A DNA stretch of 64,000 nucleotides from Duncaniella freteri (GCF_004766125.1 NZ_SJSA01000001.1:682001-746000), one strand, 5' to 3'; shown: positions 52,041 to 61,445, numbered from the stretch's first letter. A program made the numbers and translations. The notes: generated from the sequence alone by a model not told the origin.

Positions 52041-54293
52041 ATGCGGCATATACTAACAACATTAATCCTGCTCTCCGTAATGTCAGGAGCCAAAGGGGCT
52101 GAATCGCCTACAAACGTAACCTACGCTCCTGCCGATACCTCAGCCACACCCCTCGGTGAAGTCAGTGTCACAGCTATCAAACATTCCTCATCGCTGATGA
52201 GGCAGCCTGTCACAGTGACCACCATCAATCAGAGGCAGATCGAACGTTTCAACGTGAGCGGCATGAAAGGCGTGAGCGAGATCGCACCGAACTTCTATAT
52301 GCCGGATTACGGCTCCAGAATGACATCTTCGATATATGTGCGCGGCATTGGCACCCGCATAGACCAACCCGCCGTCGGACTAAATATCGATAACATCCCC
52401 TACCTAAACAAAAACAGCTATGATTTCGATATGCTTGATGTGGAGCGAATCGAAGTGCTCCGCGGTCCGCAGTCGACACTCTACGGACGCAACACCATAG
52501 CCGGACTCATCAATGTCTATACACTCTCTCCTCTTTCATATCAGGGATTAAGGTTCATGGCTGAGGGGAGCCTGCCTGGAGCCTACCGCGCCGGAATGGG
52601 GGTATATCATAAGCTCGCACCACGGCTGGGCATGAGCATCAACGGATATGCATCACACACTCACGGATATTTCCGAAATCTCCACAACGGCAAACACGCC
52701 GACGGGACAACCGACTTCTCAGGAAGATGGAGAACCGTGTGGCGTCCCACTGACCGGTTGAGCATAGAAAATGTGCTCTCGGCAGGACACTCAAAGCAGA
52801 GCGGCTACCCATATGCCTATGTCGAGACAGGTGACATCAATTACAATGACACATGCTTCTACCGTCGCACATCCGTCACCGACGGACTCACCGTAAGGTG
52901 GATAGGTCCCCACTTCAGCATCGCGTCCATTACTGGACTACAGTATCTCAAAGACAACATGACTCTTGATCAGGACTTCCTCCCTGACAGCTACTTCACT
53001 CTTACCCAACGCCAATACGACAGGAGTGTGACACAGGACATAGTGATACGCGGCAATGCAGGCAATTATTCCTGGCTTGCAGGTGTGTTCGGCTTCTACA
53101 AGCACAACCGCATGACAGCACCTGTGACATTCAAGGAGGACGGCATCGACCGCCTTATACTCAAGAACATAAATTCAAAACTACCGGAAGGGATGGAACT
53201 GAGATGGAATGATGACGAATTCATCCTCGGAAACGACTTCCGCACACCCACCAAAGGGATAGCAGTGTACCACAGAAGTACACTCGACCTTGGGAAATGG
53301 ACCCTGTCAGCCTCTCTGCGCTTCGACTACGAGCAGACTGCTCTCTCATATCACAGCAATGTGAACACCTCTGCCACCATGTACAGAATGATGGGGCAGG
53401 CAGGAATGATCCCCTTGTTAACCCAGGAAATAGCAATCGACGATTACGGCAAACTCAAGAAATCCTTCCGCGAATTACTACCCAACGTCTCTGTGACATA
53501 CAATATGAAGAATTCAGCTGTATTCCTATCCGTAGCCAAAGGATTCAAGGCTGGAGGATTCAACACACAGATGTTCAGCAATATCCTTCAGTCCAAAATG
53601 ATGGCAGTGGCAGGGCACGGAGAGGAAGCTGACGTAGACCAATACGTAAGCTACAAACCGGAGACCTCATGGAACTATGAGCTCGGAGGGCACTTCTCCT
53701 GCGACCAAGGCAGGGTCTACTCCACATTCTCAGCATTCTTCATTGATGTGCGTGACCAGCAAGTCACAGTCTTTCCTGAAGGAGACGGCACAGGACGCAT
53801 GATGGCAAATGCCGGCCGCACGCGCTCATTAGGAGCAGAACTCACTCTGCGATACACCCCATCGGCAAGATGGAGATTCGACCTTGCCTACGGATACACC
53901 AATGCTACGTTCCGCCATTTCTTTGACGGACACGACGATCTTTCAGGAAAGCGTGTCCCCTATGCGCCATCCAACACACTCTTCCTCTCGGCTGCCTACC
54001 GCATGCCAGTGCGCTCATCGATGGTCGAAGCCATAAGCTTCTGCCCCACTCTGCGCGGGACAGGCTCGATATACTGGGACGAAATGAACATATACCGTCA
54101 ACCATTCTATGCGGAGCTCGGAGCATCCATACGCTTAGAGCACTCTCGCTATTCACTCGATCTGTGGGGAAAGAATCTTACCGATACAAAGTTTGACGTA
54201 TTCCGTTACGAATCCATAGGCAACAACTTCTTTCAGAGAGGCAAACCTCTCTGCGCCGGCATAACACTGCGCGTTCACATCGACAATATTTAG
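52041..54293 (+). CDS. TonB-dependent receptor (non-SusC type)
   Basis: The 750-residue protein has a signal peptide (MRHILTTLILLSVMSGAKGA), a TonB-box/plug region (LGEVSVTAIKHSSS; VRGIGTRIDQPAVGLNIDNIPY; VERIEVLRGPQSTLYGRNTIAGLINVYT) and a barrel ending with a terminal aromatic strand (GITLRVHIDNI). It lacks the carboxypeptidase-like domain of SusC and has no SusD partner. Such receptors import siderophores, haem, cobalamin or metals; the sequence does not tell which. Its closeness to a palindromic operator and the lipoprotein gene 128 bases downstream suggests a small regulated uptake unit. Confidence 0.9.
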   Translation: MRHILTTLILLSVMSGAKGAESPTNVTYAPADTSATPLGEVSVTAIKHSSSLMRQPVTVTTINQRQIERFNVSGMKGVSEIAPNFYMPDYGSRMTSSIYVRGIGTRIDQPAVGLNIDNIPYLNKNSYDFDMLDVERIEVLRGPQSTLYGRNTIAGLINVYTLSPLSYQGLRFMAEGSLPGAYRAGMGVYHKLAPRLGMSINGYASHTHGYFRNLHNGKHADGTTDFSGRWRTVWRPTDRLSIENVLSAGHSKQSGYPYAYVETGDINYNDTCFYRRTSVTDGLTVRWIGPHFSIASITGLQYLKDNMTLDQDFLPDSYFTLTQRQYDRSVTQDIVIRGNAGNYSWLAGVFGFYKHNRMTAPVTFKEDGIDRLILKNINSKLPEGMELRWNDDEFILGNDFRTPTKGIAVYHRSTLDLGKWTLSASLRFDYEQTALSYHSNVNTSATMYRMMGQAGMIPLLTQEIAIDDYGKLKKSFRELLPNVSVTYNMKNSAVFLSVAKGFKAGGFNTQMFSNILQSKMMAVAGHGEEADVDQYVSYKPETSWNYELGGHFSCDQGRVYSTFSAFFIDVRDQQVTVFPEGDGTGRMMANAGRTRSLGAELTLRYTPSARWRFDLAYGYTNATFRHFFDGHDDLSGKRVPYAPSNTLFLSAAYRMPVRSSMVEAISFCPTLRGTGSIYWDEMNIYRQPFYAELGASIRLEHSRYSLDLWGKNLTDTKFDVFRYESIGNNFFQRGKPLCAGITLRVHIDNI

Positions 54294-54421
54294 TATGCAT
54301 CCGATCCTGTTAACACTTCTTGGTGTTATTTAGCATTATAGCGCAGAATGCACTGCAATAAACAATAAACCAGCGCGTTTTATATCACGACATAAATTTA
54401 GAAAACCATACCTACTCAAGA

Positions 54422-55384
54422 ATGAAAAAGACAATTCTATCAGCGGCTCTTTTAGTACCCGCCATCACCTTTACCTCCTGCCTCAACTCTGATGGTGACA
54501 ACACCCAAAAGACCACCATCAACTACGGCAACAACATGTGCTTCAATGTGGTCACCGACATGAATGACCCCGAACATCCATTCATAACCACAGCCCCCAA
54601 CTACATTATCGACATCAACTTCACCGAAGGCACTGGCGTAATGAGCATGAGCAATATCAAATTCACCCCCAATGGGTCCAACCTCACTTACCGCCTCCCG
54701 GCAATGCCGCTGACAATCAGCAATACCGACTACAGCTACAATCTCAAAGGCAGCCTCCTCACCCCGGAAGGACAAGAGGACCAGATAATGTTCAACAATG
54801 TGTCATTCAGCATTATCGAACGAAGCATCTCTATATCAGGACAGCTCGGTTACGCCCCAATCTATAAGCTTGATTTCACAGCAAGCAATCTCAGCAACAA
54901 TTATAAGATCTCAGCATTCCCCCACTCTTACTATTTCCCTGCCGACGACATTATATCAACCCCGCTCAATCCTGAATCGGACGACGAACCTTACACCTAT
55001 AACAATGCCGTAGTCAGGATCGTCCTCACCCCCGACAAGACCGACAGCCAGAAACTCACTGCATCACTCACCCTATTTGACGTGAAATTCAATTCATCAA
55101 TGTCAACAGTGACATTAAGTGCAGAAAATCTCCCTGTCAAGGTTGACTCCAACGGTTTCTCAATAACTACCGAGGAAGACAAAAAAATCGAGCTTAAAGA
55201 TGCTGCAGGTGTAATGAAGGATTGCAGCATATCCAACATCAAGACCCGCACTTTCGTACCGCAGGGAAATACCACAATGTCATTCGACATAGACCTTGAG
55301 GCCCTCAATCCGCAGCACCCCATCAAGCCGTGCCACGTAAACGCAAGCCTCACATACACCTATCCTAAAAAAGACAATAACTAA
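54422..55384 (+). CDS. Putative lipoprotein of unknown function downstream of the TonB receptor
   Basis: The 320-residue protein has signal MKKTILSAALLVPAITFTSC-LNSDGD, i.e. a lipobox cysteine followed by an acidic patch, and a wholly beta-rich body of repeated sandwich-like modules (about 25-180 and 185-315). There is no recognisable motif. It may be a surface accessory of the upstream receptor, on position alone. A 10-base-pair terminator follows at 55440-55475. Confidence 0.6.
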   Translation: MKKTILSAALLVPAITFTSCLNSDGDNTQKTTINYGNNMCFNVVTDMNDPEHPFITTAPNYIIDINFTEGTGVMSMSNIKFTPNGSNLTYRLPAMPLTISNTDYSYNLKGSLLTPEGQEDQIMFNNVSFSIIERSISISGQLGYAPIYKLDFTASNLSNNYKISAFPHSYYFPADDIISTPLNPESDDEPYTYNNAVVRIVLTPDKTDSQKLTASLTLFDVKFNSSMSTVTLSAENLPVKVDSNGFSITTEEDKKIELKDAAGVMKDCSISNIKTRTFVPQGNTTMSFDIDLEALNPQHPIKPCHVNASLTYTYPKKDNN

Positions 55385-55439
55385 CAGACTCTTGACGACA
55401 GCATATCCATCTCTCTCATCGAGATAGGCAAAAATCTCA

Positions 55440-55475
55440 GGGACAAGGCATAACGACGCCTTGTCCCTATTTTAT
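55440..55475 (+). terminator. Intrinsic terminator of the lipoprotein gene
   Basis: GGGACAAGGC (55440-55449) and GCCTTGTCCC (55458-55467) pair perfectly around ATAACGAC, followed by TATTTTATT. Confidence 0.88.
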
Positions 55476-55582
55476 TCATCGCTCTCGGCACAATTATTTA
55501 AAGCTGTATAAAAATTTTTAGTAAAAAACATCTTAGCAATGAACCTTTTTCCGATAAGGTATGTTATAAGGATGTAGTTACT

Positions 55583-55668
55583 ATTATTTGCACTGTGTTT
55601 TCATGGTATTAGATTTAAGGTTAAAGATACCGGGTCGTCGAGATGATGACCCGATTCTTTTTTTATTC
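55583..55668 (+). ncRNA. Candidate short RNA (leader or sRNA) upstream of nadB
   Basis: A -7-like TATTATTTG ends at 55590. It is followed by about 40 bases without a reading frame (containing TTCATGGTATTAGATTTAAG) and then an intrinsic terminator: CGGGTCGTC (55631-55639), loop GAGAT, GATGACCCG (55645-55653), tail ATTCTTTTTTTATT. The nadB promoter (TAACTTTG, 55719-55726) is separate and lies downstream, so this is a self-contained unit of about 75 nt. From memory the central string resembles one that recurs in Bacteroidales genomes, but I cannot name it. Confidence 0.5.
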
Positions 55669-55718
55669 GTCACTCAAAATTTATTGCCATAAAAAAATCA
55701 GGACAATACAAAATTCAT

Positions 55719-55726
55719 TAACTTTG
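55719..55726 (+). promoter_or_regulatory. -7 element of nadB promoter
   Basis: TAACTTTG, 56 bases before the nadB start codon at 55782. Confidence 0.55.
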
Positions 55727-55781
55727 CGGATACATACGAGCGCACTCTCTTACCGGAGTCACTCCCCAACGATGTGAAAAT

Positions 55782-57347
55782 ATGACACGAAAATATGATT
55801 TTCTCGTAATAGGGTCAGGCATTGCAGGAATGAGCTTTGCCCTAAAGGTAGCCGGCCACGGCACTGTTGCATTAGTGTGCAAAACCACACTCGATGAGGC
55901 CAACACCGCTCTCGCCCAGGGAGGCGTAGCGTCGGTGACCGACTTCAAGGTCGATGACTTTGAAAAACATATCCACGACACTATGGTGGCAGGCGACTGG
56001 CTCAGCGATCCTGAAGCAGTGGAGAAAGTGATAAGAAATGCCCCGTCGCAGATCGAAGAACTGATCCATTGGGGAGTAAATTTTGACAAGAAAGAGGACG
56101 GCTCATTCGATCTGCACAGAGAAGGAGGACACTCGGAGTTCCGTATACTCCATCATGCCGACAACACCGGTTTTGAAATCCAGGACTCGCTTATCAAAGC
56201 TGTCCGCGCCAACAAAAATATAGATGTCTACGAGCACCACTTCGCTATCGAGATAATCACCCAGCATCATCTCGGCAAGATTGTGACCCGCCGCACACCC
56301 GACATTACATGCTACGGAGCCTATGTGCTCAACACCGAGACAGGAGAAGTCGACACATTCCTTTCAAAATTGACCCTTATGGCAACCGGAGGAGCCGGAG
56401 CCGTATATCAGACCACAACCAATCCACTTGTCGCCACCGGCGACGGCATAGCCATGGTATACCGCGCCAAAGGAACTGTCAAGGATATGGAATTCATACA
56501 GTTCCACCCCACAGCTCTTTACCATCCCGGCGACCGGCCGTCATTTCTCATCACCGAGGCAATGCGAGGTTACGGAGCGGTGTTGCGCAACAAGCGCGGC
56601 GAGGAATTCATGCAAAAATACGATCCCCGGCTCTCACTCGCGCCACGCGACATTGTGGCACGAGCCATTGACTCTGAGATGAAGCTCCACGGCGACGACC
56701 ATGTGTACCTCGACGTGACTCACAAGGACCCGGAGGAAACCAAGAAGCATTTCCCCAACATATATGCGAAATGCATGTCGCTCGGCATAGACATCACCAA
56801 GGACTATATCCCTGTGGCACCAGCCGCCCACTATCTGTGCGGAGGCATAAAAGTCGACACTAACGGAGAGTCGTCCATCAGACGACTTTATGCCGTAGGC
56901 GAATGTTCCTGCACAGGGCTCCACGGAGGCAACCGTCTCGCATCCAATTCGCTCATCGAGGCTGTAGTGTATGCCGATGCGGCAGCCCGACACTCCATGG
57001 AGCATATCAGCCATTACGATTTCCGTAGCGATGTGCCTGCCTGGAACGACGAGGGGACACGCCATCCTGAAGAGATGGTGCTCATAACCCAAAGCATCAA
57101 AGAGGTAGGTCAGATCATGGGGACATATGTAGGCATCGTGCGATCCAACCTGCGGCTCGACCGTGCCTGGAACCGTCTTGACATCCTATATGAAGAGACC
57201 GAGAAACTGTTCAAATGCTCCAAAGCATCACGCGAGATATGCGAACTACGCAACATCATCAACGTAGGCTACCTCATAATGCGTCAGGCCAAAGAACGCA
57301 AGGAGTCACGCGGGCTTCATTATACGGTAGATTATCCCCACTTATAG
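55782..57347 (+). CDS. nadB: L-aspartate oxidase
   Basis: NadB oxidises L-aspartate to iminoaspartate, the first step of NAD synthesis, with FAD. The 521-residue protein begins YDFLVIGSGIAGMSFAL (dinucleotide-binding GxGxxG), has the flavin-contact TALAQGGVASV, the HREGGHSEFRILH active-site segment and the GLHGGNRLASNSLIEAVVY motif typical of the family. nadA and nadC are not in this window. A terminator follows at 57386-57424. The single-gene unit starts at a clear -7 box. Confidence 0.95.
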   Translation: MTRKYDFLVIGSGIAGMSFALKVAGHGTVALVCKTTLDEANTALAQGGVASVTDFKVDDFEKHIHDTMVAGDWLSDPEAVEKVIRNAPSQIEELIHWGVNFDKKEDGSFDLHREGGHSEFRILHHADNTGFEIQDSLIKAVRANKNIDVYEHHFAIEIITQHHLGKIVTRRTPDITCYGAYVLNTETGEVDTFLSKLTLMATGGAGAVYQTTTNPLVATGDGIAMVYRAKGTVKDMEFIQFHPTALYHPGDRPSFLITEAMRGYGAVLRNKRGEEFMQKYDPRLSLAPRDIVARAIDSEMKLHGDDHVYLDVTHKDPEETKKHFPNIYAKCMSLGIDITKDYIPVAPAAHYLCGGIKVDTNGESSIRRLYAVGECSCTGLHGGNRLASNSLIEAVVYADAAARHSMEHISHYDFRSDVPAWNDEGTRHPEEMVLITQSIKEVGQIMGTYVGIVRSNLRLDRAWNRLDILYEETEKLFKCSKASREICELRNIINVGYLIMRQAKERKESRGLHYTVDYPHL

Positions 57348-57385
57348 CCCCACGAATCAGATAAGATCATCTTATAACTTAAATC

Positions 57386-57424
57386 AGGGCGGGGATGGAA
57401 GCTTCCCTGCCCTATTATTTTTTT
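57386..57424 (+). terminator. Intrinsic terminator of nadB
   Basis: AGGGCGGGGA (57386-57395) and TCCCTGCCCT (57404-57413) pair with one G-T wobble, followed by ATTATTTTTTT. Confidence 0.88.
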
Positions 57425-57479
57425 CATACCACAAAATAACCACACAATAAACAAGCTCATTTCTCGTTGTTATATAGAT

Positions 57480-58142
57480 ATGCCAGCTATATTTCGACAT
57501 ATTATCCCCTGCATTCTATGCCTGTTGACTCTAATCCCCTCTTTCGGTCAGTCACCCGTGGGCAATGATGTGCCTTCGGCTGAGGAAATAGAGGCTGGAG
57601 GCGGGCGGAAACGTGCCCTTCAGGGATACTATCTCTTCCCTGGAGAAGATGGAGAGGACTGCCTGATGCTTGTGCTGTCGGATGTCACAGTGTTCCCTCC
57701 CATGAAGAAATTCAAGAATAAGAAAGAGGAGGAATTCTACTGGAAAACCGTACGCGATGTACGCAAGACTCTTCCATATGCCAAACTCATTTGCGAGACA
57801 CTAATCGAGACCTACGAGTACATCGAAACATTCCCTACACAAAAAGAGCGGGAGGACCACCTGAAAAAGATGGAGAGTGCCGTGTTTGAGCAATACAAAC
57901 CGGTGCTCAAGAAATTCACCAAGTCACAGGCACAGATGCTAATAAAGCTAATCAACCGCGAGACCAACCAGTCAAGCTACAATATACTGAAAGCATTCCT
58001 CGGATCATTCCGGGCTGGATTCTGGCAGACGTTCGGCAGAGTGTTCGGCGTGAACCTCCGCACAAGCTACAAACCTGATAAAGACCGCAAAGACGCCATA
58101 ATCGAGCGCGTAGCCACACTCATAGAGCAAGGACAGCTATAA
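57480..58142 (+). CDS. DUF4294 domain protein, exported
   Basis: The 220-residue protein has a signal peptide (MPAIFRHIIPCILCLLTLIPSFGQ) and the DUF4294 domain (about 55-200), with the recognisable KNKKEEEFYWKTVRDVRKTLPYAK and IKLINRETNQSSYNILKAFLGSFRAGFWQ segments. The family is conserved in Bacteroidota and is of unknown function; it is predicted to be periplasmic or surface exposed. It converges with the non-coding RNA on the other strand, whose terminator lies 21 bases beyond this stop. Confidence 0.85.
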   Translation: MPAIFRHIIPCILCLLTLIPSFGQSPVGNDVPSAEEIEAGGGRKRALQGYYLFPGEDGEDCLMLVLSDVTVFPPMKKFKNKKEEEFYWKTVRDVRKTLPYAKLICETLIETYEYIETFPTQKEREDHLKKMESAVFEQYKPVLKKFTKSQAQMLIKLINRETNQSSYNILKAFLGSFRAGFWQTFGRVFGVNLRTSYKPDKDRKDAIIERVATLIEQGQL

Positions 58143-58163
58143 CCCGACAAAATAGAGATACAC

Positions 58164-58205
58164 AAAAAAAGGCCCGGCGGGACACTGGTTCCACTTGCCG
58201 GGCCG
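58164..58205 (-). terminator. Intrinsic terminator of the structured RNA
   Basis: On the minus strand GGCCCGGC, an 18-base loop, GCCGGGCC and TTTTTTT. On the plus strand there is no T-tract, which fixes the direction of the RNA. Confidence 0.85.
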
Positions 58206-58449
58206 AAGTTGTAGATACGGAACGGCAACATTTCTGCCATTCCAAGGTCTTTACGGCTAAAGACCTTAACTATTACCGGAACTTGACGCTCACCCCACTT
58301 AAGTAGAGAAATTGCCCTGCGCCGGGAATCTGCGAAGCCACCCGGTGAAGGGTACTCCACATAGCCTGAGGTACACTGACCTGCGGGCTACATTGTGAGA
58401 GCCTACGTGGAGAGAACATCACCAACAGGATGAGCGACACTCCTTTCGT
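58164..58449 (-). ncRNA. Structured non-coding RNA, about 285 nt, unassigned
   Basis: This GC-rich interval has no reading frame but is densely paired on the minus strand. From its 5' side: CGCTCATCC (58436-58428) pairs with GGGGTGAGCG (58296-58287), closing about 150 nt; inside, CTCCACGTAG pairs with CTATGTGGAG and small stems GGCT/AGCC and AGGT/ACCT branch. Further 3' come a perfect 10-base stem AAGGTCTTTA/TAAAGACCTT, then GGAATGGCA/TGCCGTTCC. It ends in a strong intrinsic terminator, GGCCCGGC/GCCGGGCC plus seven Ts (58170-58164). A weak TAATATTG lies at 58455-58462. It lacks the RNase P GAGGAAAGTCC element, any tmRNA tag or tRNA-like end and the SRP hairpin; 6S RNA cannot be excluded. Confidence 0.72.
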
Positions 58450-58561
58450 GCTTTCAATATTACAAACGCCGTTACCACACGTATGGTTTTTCAAACAATG
58501 GTTGAAAGAAATTAAAATAATTAAAATCGAATGTTTGGGCGGATATTTCATGGAAAAAAAG

Positions 58562-58569
58562 TAACTTTG
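58562..58569 (+). promoter_or_regulatory. -7 element of ksgA promoter
   Basis: TAACTTTG; predicted transcript start near 58575, which rules out the upstream in-frame ATG at 58531 as start. Confidence 0.6.
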
Positions 58570-58635
58570 TGTCCGAAAACCCATGTCATGATGAAAAGAG
58601 ACCGCAACAGCCATAACAGCCCGCGTCCACGCAAA

Positions 58636-59421
58636 ATGGAAAGTGCCGTAAAGCCAAAAAAAGCTTTAGGGCAGCACTTCCTTATAGACGAGTCTGTGGC
58701 TGAGCGGATTGCATCCACCATTGATCCATGGAAAGGGATTCCGGTTCTTGAAGTCGGTCCAGGCATGGGAGTGCTCACCAAGTACCTGCTCGCCAAAGGG
58801 CATGATGTCAAAGTAGCCGAGATCGACGGAGAGAGCATCGAATATCTGCGTTACAATTTCCCGGAACTTAACGGCAGAATCCTCGATGCCGATTTTCTTA
58901 AGATAGACCTTTCCGCCCTATATCCCGATGGGAAAAATTTCGGAGTGATAGGCAACTATCCCTACAACATATCCTCTCAGATATTTTTCCACGTCCTTGA
59001 CTACAAGGATCAGGTGACAGTGTGCTCCGGAATGCTACAGCGGGAAGTCGCCGAAAGGCTTGCCGCACCCGAAGGCACCAAGGCACGCGGAATACTCAGC
59101 GTGCTGCTCCAGGCATGGTATGACGTGAAATACCTCTTCACTGTGGATGAAAACGTGTTCAATCCACCGCCAAAAGTCAAGAGCGGCGTAATCATCATGA
59201 CCCGCAACGACGTGACATCGCTCGGGTGTGACGAACGTCTATTCAAGACAATCGTAAAAACATCATTCGGACAACGACGCAAGACACTCCGCAATTCACT
59301 GCGCGGGCTGTTCCCTGCCGGCGTACCGTTGCCCGACTCCCCATTGCTTGCTCTGCGCCCCGAACAATTGTCGGTGGCTCAGTTCATCGAGCTGACGCAA
59401 CTCGTCTCGTCAGCCGGATAG
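58636..59421 (+). CDS. ksgA: 16S rRNA dimethyladenosine transferase
   Basis: KsgA dimethylates A1518 and A1519 of 16S rRNA during 30S maturation. With the start at 58636 (MESAVKPKKALGQHFLIDESVAERIA) it has 261 residues, the usual length. Motifs: KKALGQHFL N-terminal rRNA-binding segment, EVGPGMGVLT SAM-binding loop and NYPYNISS, the catalytic NLPY-type motif. In-frame ATGs at 58588 and 58591 would add a basic tail (KRDRNSHNSPRPRK); both are compatible with the promoter, so the start is uncertain by 16 residues. Confidence 0.93.
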   Translation: MESAVKPKKALGQHFLIDESVAERIASTIDPWKGIPVLEVGPGMGVLTKYLLAKGHDVKVAEIDGESIEYLRYNFPELNGRILDADFLKIDLSALYPDGKNFGVIGNYPYNISSQIFFHVLDYKDQVTVCSGMLQREVAERLAAPEGTKARGILSVLLQAWYDVKYLFTVDENVFNPPPKVKSGVIIMTRNDVTSLGCDERLFKTIVKTSFGQRRKTLRNSLRGLFPAGVPLPDSPLLALRPEQLSVAQFIELTQLVSSAG

Positions 59422-59488
59422 AAGGTCGCTACTTCGGGGCGGCTGTAGAGAGATATAAACAATCGCTCACCACATCACCCATCAAGCA

Positions 59489-60850
59489 ATGAAAGATTTT
59501 ACCCCCGAATACATCCATCATCTGCAAAAAATCATCGAGGACCATGCCGACGATGCAGCCCGCGATGAGCTGAAGGACCTACACCCGGCTGAGATCGCCG
59601 AGCTTTACCATGAGCTCGACATTGACGAGGCCGAATACCTGTACCTGCTGCTCGACGAAGAGACTCAGGCTGACGTGCTCATGGAACTTGACGAGGACGA
59701 ACGCCAGCAGCTCCTGAGCAAGATGGATGCCGAGGACATAGCCAAGCAGATCGAGCACCTCGACACCGACGATGCCGTTGACGTGATACAGGAGCTTGAC
59801 GAGGAGGAACGCGAAAAAATCCTCAGCCACATTGACGATGTGGAGCAGGCAGGCGATATCATAGACCTGCTGAAGTACGACGAGGACACCGCTGGCGGAC
59901 TCATGGGCACCGAAATGATCGTGGTCAACGAGAACTGGAGCATGCCCGAATGCATCAGGCAGATGAGAATGCAGGCCGAGGACATGGACGAGGTATACTA
60001 CGTCTATGTTGTCGACAACGATGACCGCCTCAAGGGCACTCTTCCGCTAAAGAAACTGATCACCCACCCATCAGTATCGAAAATAAAACATGTCATGGAG
60101 GATGATCCTGTGGCAGTCAAAGCCGACACCCCCATCGACGAAGTGGCACTTGACTTTGAAAAATACGACCTTGTGGCAATGCCTGTGGTCGACTCCATCG
60201 GTAGACTGCTGGGACGCATCACAGTCGATGACGTGATGGACCAGGTGCGTGACTCTAACGAACGAGACTACCAGTTGGCATCAGGTCTTACCCATGATGT
60301 GGAGAGCGACGACAAACTATTTGCCCAGACCAAAGCCCGGCTTCCGTGGCTGCTGATCGGAATGATCGGAGGACTGTGCAACTCGTTTATTCTCGGTAAA
60401 TTTGAGGGTGGTTTCGTAGTTGACCCCACGCTTGCCCTGTTCATACCTCTTATCGGAGGCACAGGAGGAAACGTCGGCACACAATCATCAGCGATAGTCG
60501 TACAGGGCCTTGCCAATGGCTCACTTGACATCAAGAAATCCACTCAGCAACTGCTGAAAGAACTTGGCGTGGGACTGCTCAACGGCGGCATAATAGCACT
60601 GTTGGTGTTCATATACAACTATTTCACCATAGGTCACGGTCACGAAGTGACCACGTTTGCCGTATCCATATCACTGTTCTGCGTGGTAATGTTCGCATCG
60701 GTATTCGGGACATTCGTGCCGCTGACACTCGAAAAACTCAAGATCGACCCCGCACTTGCCACCGGTCCGTTCATCTCCATCACCAACGACATTATCGGAA
60801 TGCTGATCTACATGAGCATCTCGTCATGGCTTATCATAGCATTGCACTGA
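59489..60850 (+). CDS. mgtE: MgtE family magnesium transporter
   Basis: The 453-residue protein has the MgtE N domain, rich in Asp/Glu (LYHELDIDEAEYLYLLLDEETQ, about 37-58), a pair of CBS domains (about 130-255, with GTEMIVVNE and DDPVAVKADTPIDEVAL) that sense Mg2+, and a C-terminal five-helix channel (RLPWLLIGMIGGLCN; GGTGGNVGTQSSAIVVQGL). It takes up Mg2+ across the inner membrane and closes when cytosolic Mg2+ is high. It starts 67 bases after ksgA and may share its promoter. It converges with the next gene with four bases between stops. Confidence 0.94.
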   Translation: MKDFTPEYIHHLQKIIEDHADDAARDELKDLHPAEIAELYHELDIDEAEYLYLLLDEETQADVLMELDEDERQQLLSKMDAEDIAKQIEHLDTDDAVDVIQELDEEEREKILSHIDDVEQAGDIIDLLKYDEDTAGGLMGTEMIVVNENWSMPECIRQMRMQAEDMDEVYYVYVVDNDDRLKGTLPLKKLITHPSVSKIKHVMEDDPVAVKADTPIDEVALDFEKYDLVAMPVVDSIGRLLGRITVDDVMDQVRDSNERDYQLASGLTHDVESDDKLFAQTKARLPWLLIGMIGGLCNSFILGKFEGGFVVDPTLALFIPLIGGTGGNVGTQSSAIVVQGLANGSLDIKKSTQQLLKELGVGLLNGGIIALLVFIYNYFTIGHGHEVTTFAVSISLFCVVMFASVFGTFVPLTLEKLKIDPALATGPFISITNDIIGMLIYMSISSWLIIALH

Positions 60851-60854
60851 TACC

Positions 60855-61445
60855 TCAACGCCTATCACTCCTATTGCCCTTGCGAAACTCCAAAGCCTTG
60901 TGATCAAACACCGGCACTCCGAAAAGACCGTCACGAAGCACCACCGATGCCGAGTCACCATCATGAATGCGGCGATAATTTTTCAATGGCATTTCCACAA
61001 ACTTAGTCCTGCCGTCAGACAGCTTCAACTGTAGCTTATAAGTATAGTATACCTCACCGTTGGCAACATATCTACGCCCCACACGACGGTGACGGTGATG
61101 CTCTTCCCTGAAATGACCTGTCACAACTGCGGTATCAGCCCGTTCCGACGCTGAATCGGCAAGCATATTGTTAAGAGCGAAAAATGCAAATGTCAAAAGC
61201 ACTGCGGAAAACACCGAATGGCACATCCCATTGAACAGCCCGGATTCCGACCACGTGAGCGGAATCCACCATTTCCACATATGTATCGCAGTTGCAATAC
61301 CTACACCCAATGTAACCGCCGGGACTATCCACCAGTCAATAAATGCATCGCTGTAAAGTATCATTGACCAAACTGACATCACCAATACAGCCAACACCGC
61401 AACGGCAATCTTCACTCCGCGAACAAACTTGTTACCCTTAGCCAT
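60855..61445 (-). CDS. Multi-pass inner membrane protein of unknown function
   Basis: The 196-residue protein has three hydrophobic segments (about 11-30, 37-56 and 79-98), then a histidine-rich soluble tail (EEHHRHRRVGRRYV, about 114-127) and a small beta domain (YYTYKLQLKLSDGRTKFVEMPL). The His/Arg cluster could bind a metal or nucleic acid but this is speculative. I recognise no family. It has its own promoter box (TATCTTTG, 61471-61478, minus). Confidence 0.65.
   Translation of the reverse strand: MAKGNKFVRGVKIAVAVLAVLVMSVWSMILYSDAFIDWWIVPAVTLGVGIATAIHMWKWWIPLTWSESGLFNGMCHSVFSAVLLTFAFFALNNMLADSASERADTAVVTGHFREEHHRHRRVGRRYVANGEVYYTYKLQLKLSDGRTKFVEMPLKNYRRIHDGDSASVVLRDGLFGVPVFDHKALEFRKGNRSDRR

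Noticed and set aside
58164..58449. RNase P RNA, tmRNA or SRP RNA as identity of the structured RNA
   Set aside because: No GAGGAAAGTCC element, no tRNA-like end or tag ORF, and no SRP domain IV hairpin were found; 6S could be neither shown nor excluded.
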